Below, piece after piece: positions 1 to 10,514 of a stretch of 64,000 bases of DNA. The number at the start of each line of letters is the position of its first letter. Position 1 is the stretch's first letter. A model generated the notes under the pieces. That model did not search any database, was not told the origin of the DNA, and saw only the letters and a list, made by a program, of their open reading frames with translations. Source of the DNA: Erythrocercus mccallii (Eukaryota; Chordata; Aves; Passeriformes; Dicruridae); NCBI GenBank assembly GCA_013397435.1, contig VZRG01000525.1:372001-436000 (forward strand), in the 5' to 3' direction. Made by a program: the position numbers and the translations under genes.

Positions 1-3000
1 AGCAGACCACCAGCAGTACATGGGGATCACCCAGCTGGTTTGCTCTTCTCACCTACAACAAGAACTGAAGAGTGAAAGTGAGATTGGTGGTGTTGGCTGC
101 TTGACTTAATGGGAATGGGAACACACAGAACTGAGAGCAAGTTTTGTTCTGGATGCTGGCTGGCACCATGAACTTCCAGAGGTAAAAGGTGTTGCAACTT
201 GAGTGAAAGAGCCAGGATACATAATGGGAATTATCCAGACTGAAGATTATTTGTGCGATGGATACAGACCCAGAGAGAGTTCATCATAGTTTATTAGCTC
301 AGGTACAGCACTATGCAAATTGCAATCTGTTTCCTGGGCAGGAAGCAAGGAGCACCATTTTGCATTGCATGCAGTCCAGACTGCTCAGTGTTGCTGGATC
401 TTTCCCAGTCAGTGCAAGGCCTGTTTGAGGGCCTCATCAGCTCAGCAGTGCCAGGGAACAAAACATGGAGACAGCTGACTCTGAGTGGAAATTGATGTTG
501 CTCAGGTTGGACTTTTCGACTAGTCTTGTTATGTTCAAAGTGGCTTCTGGGGATGACATCCTTACCACATGCACCCCAGCAGAGTGGGGGAGCTCATCAG
601 CTCACGTGTGGTACCCTGGGCCTGCGGTTGGGCTCTGGCTCTGAACCAGCAACAAGAAACATTGTAGACGTGGGTTGTCTATGCTGAATGTGTTGATTTC
701 TGATATTGGAATTGCCTCTTTAAAAAATACATAAGCCCTGGAAAGAATAAAAAAATCACCCCCTTACCCCCCACCTTTGCACTAGCTAGAGATTCTGCAT
801 TTTTTGCCACAATGGGAAAACTGAGAGATGTGAGAAATTAACTAAATCATGATGAAGTGGAGAAGATTAGAAACTCCAGAGGTGATAGTCTGTGTTGGCA
901 GATATGAGTTGCTCTGGATTGGTAGCGTGCTTGCTCATGGAGATGGAGCACTTGGAACGCAGGCTCGAAGACCAATGGACCTATTGTTTCCTGGGTTATT
1001 TTGGCAATCTGTGTGCCCTCTAGTGGCGCAGCTCACCAAGGGAGGTGGAGAACTACTGCTCCTGCCATCCACAGTGTCACCTGAGAGGAGGGACTATATG
1101 CTTTCAGCCCAAAGGATGAGGTTTCTCAGCCCTGGCTCACTGCAGAGAGAGCAATGGGGTGAGAGCAAGATAATTTGTGTAGTAATTGTGGTTTTTGCAT
1201 GCAGGAAATTGATTTGCTACAGCACCTTTGAATCATTGTTCCGTAGGATTTTGCTAATCTCATTCTAACCCCGGCAGAACGTTTGCTGCTCTGCACCCAG
1301 CAGTTAAGCCAGAGCGTGATGCTGCTGCCTTCTTTAGTTACTGGGGCAAATGCACAGCAGCAGGAGACCTTGAAATACATTCCTGCAACTGGATGTACAG
1401 GATGGAGCTCTGGGTCCCCTCTCTGGGTTGCATGAACTGCAGCTCTGAAAGGAAAAGAGAGACCTAGGGTGTTAAAAGAAGGACAATTGGTGGAGATGTT
1501 GTGGTTGTACTGCTGTGCTGAACTTCTGAAGAAAAACCCAAGCACTTCAAAGGTAAAATCAAAAATCACCCAGACATCCATTTTCTCAGATTTCCGTATA
1601 GATGTCTGACAGCAGCATTATGTAATAGCAATGTTTATAGGAAGGGAAACTCTTCTCAAAGTAAATTTATTTTTTTTTTGTTTTTCTGCCATTCAAGTTT
1701 GAACTAAGTGAAAAAGGTGGATTGATACTATATAGTCACTACTTTTGTTAGTAGCCAGAGCTGGTGCTGTAAAAATGATCATGCAAATAGTAAAAAGAGA
1801 AACTGCTTGGGGAAATATGGTTGTTTTATGAAAACTGTTACAAAGAAGGATTTCTCATGGCTAGGATAGCCTTTTTGAAAGAGCCGGAGACCGCTTCTAA
1901 GCCAATACAATATAGGACATTGAAATCTATTTCTGTTCCAAAATAGAGCAGGATCTGGAACATGGTTGTCCCACAGTTCAGAAAGCACATTAATCCCCGG
2001 GCCCTGGCCTGCTTTGGAGAGGTCTAATTTTCCTCTCCAGTTGTGTTTTAGCCACTATATATGTTAGAGCTCTGTGACTTCCAACATTCAGTGAGGCTTG
2101 TATTAAGTGCTAGATAATAGGCAAGCAAAATAAGTCTGCACCTACCACACAGACACAGGTAAAGAAGTTCACATTTCCAAAAGCACCCCGGTTCCTTTGC
2201 TTGCTGTGCTGAAGGCAGGCCATGGAAGAGCCCCTGCTTGTCACAGCAGATGGCTGAGAAATGCTTGTTGCCTCTCTGAGCAGAGGTGGCAGCAGCAGCA
2301 CAGCCCTTGCAGGTACCTCAGCAGCGATACTGGGGATGGTGGCCACGGAAAGAGAGCTGACACTGTGTATTTCCCTTGGCACTTTTGCAGGTGGGCAGCT
2401 CTGTTGCATTTGTAAAATGCACAGAGTGGGGTATGCTCTGCAGTCTCCAGTCAGTGTGGCCAATTTCTTTTTACTCCTGATGTTGGCTTGGTGCAGCTGC
2501 AAGGAAGGGGAAAACACGGCTCTTTTCTTTCATCTCCCCGCATTAAACTTTAACCACATATCCCACTTCATGTTTCCTTACTGCTGCAGCTTTATGACTA
2601 AAACAAGAGACCAAAGATGTACTTGTAGTAAAACCAAATAGTCCAACAACTTTTACAATATCTACCTCCTGCACCAGGGTTATACTGAGAATGCATGACC
2701 TAATGCTTTTTAGAAAACCATCAGTTCTGTGTTGGTGTTTGAGTTCTGCTCTGTGGTCTTATTTGTTGTTGTGGGGTAGAAGATTTTCTAACCCTACTTC
2801 AATGATTTTTTGCTTTTTCAGAGTTTTATGTGAAAAAAAAAAACAAGGAAGAAGAAAAAGAAATATCTTTAAGGGCTATTTGTCTGGTTTAGGTAGACCC
2901 AAAGTAGAGTCCCTAATCCAATTTCATGGAGCAGAGGCTTCAAGCTGGATTTATGCTGTCTCTCTCTAGGAGGTTAAGGATGTGCTGTTCAGTGTGGTTG

Positions 3001-5269
3001 TCCTTGGCAGTACCTGTTCCAACCTGAGGCTACAGAAATCCTAGACTGGGATGTGTCTGTGAGGGGAAGAGTTGTAACTTTTGTCCTTTAATCAAAGATT
3101 GTTCTGCCCTACTGAGTGAGGGGATACCTTTACCCTTCTGCTTTTTCCCAGCACCCTGAAATGCAGTTTCCTGTTTTGTTTGTTGCTCTTGTTGAGGGTA
3201 CTCCAAGCAAATTTCTTATGGGGTCTGATCTGGAGCTTAAGGGTTGCATCTTGGAAAGCCAGGCACATGATTTAGTTTGCAGAAACTACAGGACCAGTGA
3301 TGTGAATGCAAGAAATAAAGCATCTGCCCAGATCCTTGGATTCAATAGTGTCTTGCAGTGCAGGCTGGCAGTTGGAAGAAACACTTTCTCATGCATAAAT
3401 TTGGGCACCTTTGAGTTGCAAATGACTAAGAGACAATAAAACACACATTGCCACTTTCATGGGGACACCTTTAAAGCCAGGACTGTGCTTTCAATTAACT
3501 CTGCCGTATGTGGCCAAAGTCGACAGTGCATAAAACTTTGATAATTTCACATTTTAAAAATGTATCAGAAACTCTCATTCGTATATCTTCACTAAAAATT
3601 TCATGAATTGCACATTTCCTGGTGTTAGATGTTCAATAAACTTAAATTATGCAGCAATTTACATCTAGAAGATTTGCTTTAAAACTGAAGACTGGCTAAT
3701 TCTCTTCTGGGTTGAGAACAGTTTTCTTTTTATGCCTCCAACAGTTAGAATGGGCAGTTTTATTCAGAAGTTGTTGGAGATCTGTACTGACCACTCAGTA
3801 GGAAAAACTCTGACATGAGGGAGATGTGAAAGGAATCAGCAAATGGCTGGACCCAGGCGTATCTCTCCTGTTTGAGCCTGATGTTGCATTTTTGTTCATT
3901 TCATGGCCGTCAGTATTGGATCTATCCAGACATTTTCCAGCAAGAGTTTTCTGTATTTTAATGTATTTTCAACTAATTGGGGAACTTGAGATTAGAGGGA
4001 AGAGCAAACTTGAACGAAACCAGTTTTTGAAATCCCAGATGACAGTTATTAGCAAAGAGTACTTCCAGGACAGGACTAGTCGGGTTGCTGGGCACATCTC
4101 CCTAGATGGCAGACTCCCAAGGTAAACTCCCAGTTGGAGAGGATGAAAATATGGGGTGTTCTGTCCATTGATGCAGACCAGTTCATGAAGTACCCTGCTC
4201 ATCTCAAGCAGTGCTTTATTTCCATGTCATATCCCAAATTTGTGCCTTTATCTGAGTGACCTCAAAGGAGTAACATGCAGTGTGATGAGGAGGACTTTAA
4301 ACAAAGCTCTCTGGAGCTATTTCCTCCCTTTCAGTAATCTCATTTCAAAGTTTTCATGGTTATCCAGCTGTCTCATCCTCCTTGTCCTCACTGCAACCAA
4401 GCTGAGAGTATAAGCAAGTTCTAACACACTCCTGCTTTTCCATAAATGATCTCTATGCTCAACTATGGATGAAGAGTAGGGAAGAAAAATCACAGCCCAA
4501 GGTACCTGTACAGTCCTGGGACAGCACTGATGCTGACAAGCATGCATTCTCAAGGTGATCTGTTGACCATGACAATGACGGTTTGTAAGAGAGGTGTTTT
4601 AAAATTGCCTCAAATGTCCCAAACAGTGTTTTTAATCAGGAGAAAGCCTTGACTTTCTCCTGTAATACTGCCTAGTGACTTCCATCACCTATCACATCTA
4701 GGAATAGAAAGAACTAGGATGCACTGCACAGTTTTGTTTGCCATCAAACAAACCAAAAAAAAAAAAAGGCCTGGGCCTTGTTAATCCCAGCTGACCATGT
4801 AGAAACCAAAGGTTAAGATATTTCTCTACAGTTGTGAGCTAAGCTGGTGGCAGAGCAGAACCTGGAGGACTTGCTCTCTGTCCAGTTCCCTTGCACGGCC
4901 CTCCTGTACCTAGTGCAGTACTTTCCTAGTTTGAGTCTCCCTGGGCAAGGTAGTGAGCAGAACTGCTGGCAGAAAAGGTGAAGGAGAGAGCTGAGGTGCA
5001 AGGCAGTGGTCAAGGAGAGGGAGGCACCCTGGTGTCTGTAAGGAAGATGTCTGAAGGAAGGAGTGGGATGGATTTGAAAATGATGCAGGGAGGAGGGGAA
5101 CAGAAATGCCTGACAAGCTTTTAAAGCTCTGTTTGCTTAATGGGAGCTCTTGCAAAGACATAGGCTGCATAAACCATCAAGAGAAGATGGCTTCTCTCAG
5201 GGCCCTTGCAGCCGCACCAGGCTATGATAACAGAAATTAACTTCATCTCCTTTGTCTTGCTTTCCAAGA
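1..5269. other. Non-coding stretch, no gene recognised
   Basis: Ordinary mixed-composition sequence. Open frames are short, lie on both strands and carry no recognisable domain. Small homopolymer runs are present, such as T runs near 1670 and A runs near 2835 and 4755. A C-rich patch lies near 757-775. I see no repeat family that I can name and no convincing promoter. Confidence 0.6.
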
Positions 5270-5400
5270 GCCCTAGAATTGTAGTTATGAAAACGGTGCT
5301 GTTTAATATTGTCTTTGATCGAGCAATCCAGCGGGAGCCCTGGGCTTGTTCAGCTCGGCTTTGTTAGTTTCAGACCCCAAGGCAACAAGCCGTTGCCTTC
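5270..5400. promoter_or_regulatory. Possible regulatory block with an everted GGCAAC/GTTGCC palindrome
   Basis: About 130 bp with more CpG than its neighbours (ACGG, ATCGAG, GCGGG, CTCGG, GCCG). It contains a perfect 8-bp inverted repeat, AAGGCAAC at 5379-5386 and GTTGCCTT at 5392-5399, separated by 5 bases. GTTGCC is the half-site of RFX-family X-boxes, but here the halves point the opposite way from a standard X-box. The regulatory role is inferred from composition and motif only. A chance palindrome is the alternative. Confidence 0.25.
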
Positions 5401-7819
5401 AAAGCCCAGGCAGGGCTGCACTAAGTGTGAGGCACGCAGCAGAAATCCCAGTTTGTCAATTCAAATGGCGCTCACCTAGCAGCAGTGCCTGTACATTTAG
5501 ATCTATAGCAAAATGGGGGAAGCAGGTATCCCCTCTGGAAAGAGCCTATCTCAAAAACCAGCAAACAAGTCAGCACCTTCAAAAGACAGCAACACAGGCT
5601 GGATCTTCCCTGTTATTATCCAGTTTAATATGCTGCCTTTTTTATTTGCTGCCAACTGGTCTCCCAGTACGCTACAGCCAGGCAGTGTGGGATGCATGAG
5701 GGCAACATCACTGGAGAAGAAAGTCCATTCATCTCCTTCACCTCCCTGTGGTAGATGCGCATCTTTGCTCCAGCTCTGGTGGGCACTGCATGTACCCCTT
5801 GGCCAAGGACTCCATTCTAGTCAGGCATAAGCACTGGAAGTCACCAAACCTCTGACTTAGCAAGAGTCAAGTCGCAGAGATATTTGTTACTTAATGAAAG
5901 CAGCTGCTGAAAAAGGTCCATGCTAGGGGTGATGTGCATGAGGGCTTGTGAGAACCAGGAGGGTAGAAACAGCTCGTCTGTTTCCAGGAGGGGTGGTTAC
6001 CTGAAGGCACCATAACCCACAGGGACACGAGTGCAGGGACTAATGGCCTCTCTGGAGGCAGTGCTGAGAGATGGAACTACGTGCTAAGGAAAAGACTGGT
6101 GTGCTTTTTTTTATTTAGTCTCTTTCATTGCTTAATTATGAGACTCATTCTGCTTTGTGTACTCCTGTGTGTAAAACAGGGGTGTGATCAGCTCTTGTTA
6201 GGTGGTGGTATGGGGCTCATGAAAGCATCTTTGGATGCCTCGAAGAGCCCACTTCTCAGTTTACTGGGGACTGATGAATGTGGCGCTTAACCTCAGTCTT
6301 CACACCTGTGTAAACTATGTCTAGAGTAGGTTTGATTATGAAACATCCTGGAAGCTGTTGTGCTACTTTCCTCTTATTATGGAAACTGTGTGCTCCCATT
6401 GAAATAAAGGAGTACCAAAGGTATAATATTTTAGATATACAATTTGTTATAATAAAATTTGGAAAGTTGGAGGAGTTTCAGAAGCAAGTAGTTTAGTGAT
6501 AATATTTCATGTGACAAGGATAACACGTGCCATTACTGCAGTCAGGGTAAGATTTAGATGGGCCATATAAACACTTCAGGTATATGTTCTCTCAAACCTG
6601 ACATAAACAAATTGATGTTTAGTTTCCAGAACCAGGTGTTCCTGAGCATTGGTAGAGAAAATAGAACAAGGATCTCCCTTCTGTTCCGGCAGTGCTTGTC
6701 CTAGCACTGCACATTGTTTTGTTATGTGCAGCGATGCTTGACACCTCTCTTCAGCTTAGCAGGCAACCAAAGGGACTCACCCTACAGTGTGCTCTCTCAT
6801 ATATTTAAGGAAGGATCAGTAGAAACTCTGGACAGCAGTTGAAGCTTTTCTGAGATTCTGGTTCATTGCTTGCCTCTTGAAATTATTGTTCTTTCTCTGA
6901 TTGTGTCCCAATAGGACTTCTGTTTTCTTCTCTGTACCATGTAAGGCAACATAGTGACAGTGAAAACTTCATTGATCCAACTAGAAAGAGGAAACATAAA
7001 TGATGGCAAAAGTTTTGTTGTTTAAAGGTAACTGAGAATTGCAGAGGAGGGAGTTGCTTTTGCTGTGGTGAAATAAGTACATTCTCTCTCTGAACCTGTT
7101 CAAAAAAGTGACCACTGTTTAAAAAAAGCTCATGCAAGTATGAGTAACCCAGGGGTTAGTGCTAAGAGGCAAAACTTTGGGGTCCCCATCAAGATTTGTC
7201 TTTAATAGTAACTACTCCTGTCTCAGCACATCAATGTCCTCTTCTGTTAAAGGAGCAGAGAGACTCTGTAGTATTTTAAGAAGAGGTTTCGTATAGTCAA
7301 ATTCTGAAGAAGTACAAAGAATTTCAGATTATGAGTTATAGGAGAAAAATTCAGCATGTAATTTCTAGCTTCAATCTTGGCTGCATGGGAGGTGGATGGA
7401 GAGAAAAGGAGGCTGGAAATTAAAATAAGCCAATATCCTAAACTACATTTTAATTGAATTTTCAATATCTTCACCTTGGATATTATCATAGCAGGCATTA
7501 AACCCATGCACATTATTCTATAACTGTATACTATGTACAGTAAAAGCACCAGCTATTAAAATGGAAGAGTATAAAAAGATCTTTCAGTATGCCTTCAAAC
7601 TTGTTCAGTACTGTTGCTTATGCAATATTTTCTATTTCTGAAAGCTTAGAAGCCTGGAATTAAGTAGACGAGAAGCCTTTTTAGGTTGGCATGGAAGTTT
7701 CTCCCCACTTGACCAGTGCAAGCTCTTTCAGTACAATGACAGTTAAAACAAGCCCACTCATATCCATGCTGTTTAAATACAAAGGAAAGCCACAGCATTT
7801 CAGAACAGAAAGATACGGG
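5401..7819. other. Non-coding stretch, no gene recognised
   Basis: No supported gene and no named repeat. A short perfect hairpin lies at 6689-6710 (GCAGTGCT, 6-base loop, AGCACTGC). Its stem is too short for a microRNA precursor. An AATAAA-type signal and AT-rich sequence near 6400-6480 have no partner transcript that I can identify. Confidence 0.55.
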
Positions 7820-7821
7820 TT

Positions 7822-7990
7822 TGTTAAGATACTGGACTGATCCTCAGGGGGAGCTGAGCTTAATTCCTGCCTTTGCCACAGGCTCTCTTTAAGTCAGTCA
7901 ATTAATCAGTTTGTGCCTTAGCTTACCTGTCTACACAATGAAAATTAAGACAAAGGAAGTTCCAGCCCCACCTTCCCCATACATAAAAGA
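7822..7990 (+). repeat. MIR/CORE-SINE-like relic
   Basis: The order of blocks follows the MIR family on the + strand. A degenerate tRNA-like B-box area (GAGCTTAATTCCTGC) is followed by CTTTGCCACAGG, then AAGTCAGTCAATTAATCAG, GTGCCTTAGCTTACCTGTCT and an AATGAAAATTAA tail. These correspond to the family's GGTTCGAATCC, CTCTGCCAC, AAGTCACTTAACC, GTGCCTCAG and ATCTGTAAAATGGGGAT blocks. Divergence is high, as expected for an element active before birds and mammals separated. The assignment is by eye, and the boundaries are approximate. Confidence 0.6.
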
Positions 7991-8246
7991 TACTCTCTTT
8001 GTGATGGGTCTCAATCTTCTCTCTGTTCTTTTATTGCTGTTTAGTATAAAGGTGTCTTCTTTCTAGGAGGGAAGTTCAGTTGACCTGTGGGTTTTTTTTC
8101 AATATTTCTCTAACTCCATGGATAAATGTGGTACTATACTGAGTAAAGCTGAAACAAAGTATTTGCCATAAAAACTCACACAAGTTAAATCTATTGGATC
8201 ATTCGATCCATCTTGTCAATTATGCTCACCTGTACCTTGTGGAGCA

Positions 8247-8350
8247 GAGTGGTAGAGTGGTTAAGGATGTGATTGAATTTTCATTATAAGTCTAATATTT
8301 GTTCCTTGGTACTCATCACAGACAATAAAGAATAAGTCAGTTTGGGGGAT
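8247..8350 (+). repeat. Possible tRNA-derived SINE head (MIR-like), degraded
   Basis: TGGTAGAGTGGTTAAGG resembles the A-box end of tRNA-derived SINEs, where AGTGGTTAAGAGC is the usual form. About 45 bases later TTTGTTCCTTGG could be the remains of the B box. The tail is not clearly readable. It lies 250 bp from the better MIR-like relic at 7822. Chance similarity is possible. Confidence 0.35.
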
Positions 8351-9944
8351 GACTTAGCAGTTTTTAATGAAGTTGGAGTCAACTGGATGATATTTTCCTG
8401 ACTTTTATGTGTAAAAATCAGAAACCCCAACATATTATGTATGAAATTTTATATGTATAAATATTAATGAAAGCATAAAGAATTTCTTTCCACTTTTACT
8501 TGTAGTAACAAAGAAAGGGAGAGAAAGCAAGGCATTTTATTTTCCTGCAGTTGTTGACTGCAGATGAACACAGTTGGATCAAGATGAGTTGACTAGGTTT
8601 TAATTTTAAAAGTTAGGATTCCAAATAATGAGATCAAAATGGTTCATTGACTTGTTCCAGTGAACAACTTCTTGAGGTTAGGCTTTCACTAAAAAACTGT
8701 GTAATGCTGTCTTTAACACTGTCTCTATCCCTTTTCCTATATCAAGAGGAAGTTTGCTCTAATCACAATTCCCTGGAGAGGTCTTTTATTGGTGAAAGGC
8801 AAAAAGTTTCCACTAAATGCTAATTAGAGAAGCTGATTGGAAATTGCCACTTCTGTAAATTGGCATTTTTCAAAGACTCTACAATCACTGGGCTTTTTCT
8901 TTCGTGGGGGGAAAGGTGAGACAATTACCCTTCTGCTCTAACTTGCTACGTCCAGGATGATGTAAGAAGGATGGCCACCTCTCCAGTTTTGCTCTTCAGA
9001 TATCAAAGATCATGGGCAGACCACTCCTCCTTGGCTCTCCCCAAAGCTGTAAAACCTGCACCAGTGTAGACTGGCTGGATCACAAGAGAGCACAGATCAT
9101 GATGCACTCTTGAAGTAAGGACGTGCAGAAATCAACAGAGAAAAAGAACGTGGAGAAAAAATCAAAAGGAAAGCTATGGAGCTGGGCATGTTTGTACCTT
9201 TCCTGGCTGGCCAGAGTCACATCTGTGTCTTGCCAAGTGCACTGGACTTTATTGCAAAATCCTTTTAAAAGCAGCTATGCACTTCTTACCTCTTTCAGCT
9301 TTTGCAAGATGCTTTGGCGAAACAAAGGTCCCTCAAAACCATCCTCAGCCAGGGTTGGCATTTTCTTGTGCTCGCAACAGCCTGATGAAACAATGTGTGG
9401 AGGTTGCCACATACCTCCTTTATTTTGTAAGAGGAAGCAAAAATCTTCAGTGACAAACTATTCTTCTTATATTTTGTGACAAAGACTGGAAGCAATTCTG
9501 TTCAGTCACTGAACTCACCTTGACTCCTCTCATGCAAATGCCATAATTCAGGAGTTCTTAAACAGCAGTGTGCAATGCACAGCCATTGCCTATGGATCTG
9601 TACCATCTGTGGTGTTTTCAGTTAACTGATGGCAAAGGTGCAGGGTATCACCAGGGAAACAACAGGCAGGCTCTGGATTATCAATTTAGTCATTCTGGAG
9701 CAGTGGCTTCTTTGCCAGGAACAGGGCTTCTGTGTAACTGGTCTACTGTGTAATTAGTGACTAATGGAACAACAACTGCCAGTATATTAATTGTTATTGT
9801 AGCTGTATACAGAGCATTGTTCTCTCTGTGACAGACATGTAAATTGTGTGCAACTGTGTTGTCCTTTCCAGAGTAGCTCTCTCTAGAGTTAGGTGTCAAT
9901 AATGAAATGCAGCTGTTCCTCGAGGAAGGATAATGTTATCTCTA
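8351..9944. other. Non-coding stretch, no gene recognised
   Basis: Mixed AT-rich sequence with no domain-bearing reading frame, no named repeat and no promoter-like cluster. Confidence 0.55.
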
Positions 9945-10245
9945 AGGGCTTGTCTAGGCAGAGCACACAGGAAAGTTGATCTGAATTAAGTAACAAGGTG
10001 GGTTTCAAGTGGATTATGTAAAATGTATTAAACTGATGCATGCACTCACACTTGTTTGGAACTAAAAATGGCCTTCATTTGATTTAGCTTAATTTTCCTT
10101 TAAAGGAAATCCAAATAAATTGAATTAAAGCCACTTTAATGCTGGCTGAAAGTGTGAATGTTAATTTTCCCGTGACCCATAGTAAAAGTTCACCATGTTA
10201 TTTTCCTAAGAAGAGGGCAAAGGTTCTCTTGGCATTCCTGGACAT
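9945..10245. mobile_element. Palindromic non-autonomous DNA transposon relic (hAT-like MITE)
   Basis: The segment folds back on itself about a perfect 14-bp palindrome (TTCCTTTAAAGGAA, 10095-10108). The left side near 10052-10094 (AACTAAAAATGGCC, then CTTCATTTGATTTAGC) pairs imperfectly with the right side near 10109-10145 (ATTGAATTAAAGCCACTTTAAT). Further out, AGGAAAGTTG near 9970 matches the complement of a block near 10195-10210. The left edge AGGGCTTGTCTA resembles terminal sequences of hAT-like MITEs that I recall from reptile genomes. The right terminal repeat is decayed. No transposase is present. Both edges and the family name are tentative, but the fold-back symmetry is visible directly. 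Confidence 0.55.
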
Positions 10246-10423
10246 TGTGCTGGGCAAATGTGAAAGTTGCCTTGAGTATTCATTTTATCACTGTGAAATT
10301 CAATGCGAGTTCCATCCTTTCATACTTTCCTTTCTTCTCTCTTTTTTTTTAATTTTTTCTACCCTCCTTTGAATCCCCTGTGCAACCAGTACAGAAGGCT
10401 AGTGAAAGTGTACATTTTAATTG

Positions 10424-10514
10424 TTTGGGGTTTTTTAGGTTTTGGGTGGGTTTTTTTGTTGTTTCTTTGGGTGTTGGGGGGGGGGGTGTTGTTTTTTTTC
10501 CTTTTTTTTTTTTA
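10424..10514. repeat. T/G-rich low-complexity tract with G runs
   Basis: The + strand is almost only T and G. It includes GGGG, GGG, GGG and an 11-G run at 10476-10486, and it ends in long T runs. Four or more G tracts within about 60 bases make a G-quadruplex possible on the + strand. It could be a degraded simple repeat or the tail of a lost retroelement. Confidence 0.7.

Noticed and set aside
6689..6710. Short perfect hairpin as a microRNA candidate
   Set aside because: The 8-bp stem does not extend into the roughly 30-bp imperfect stem needed for a precursor.
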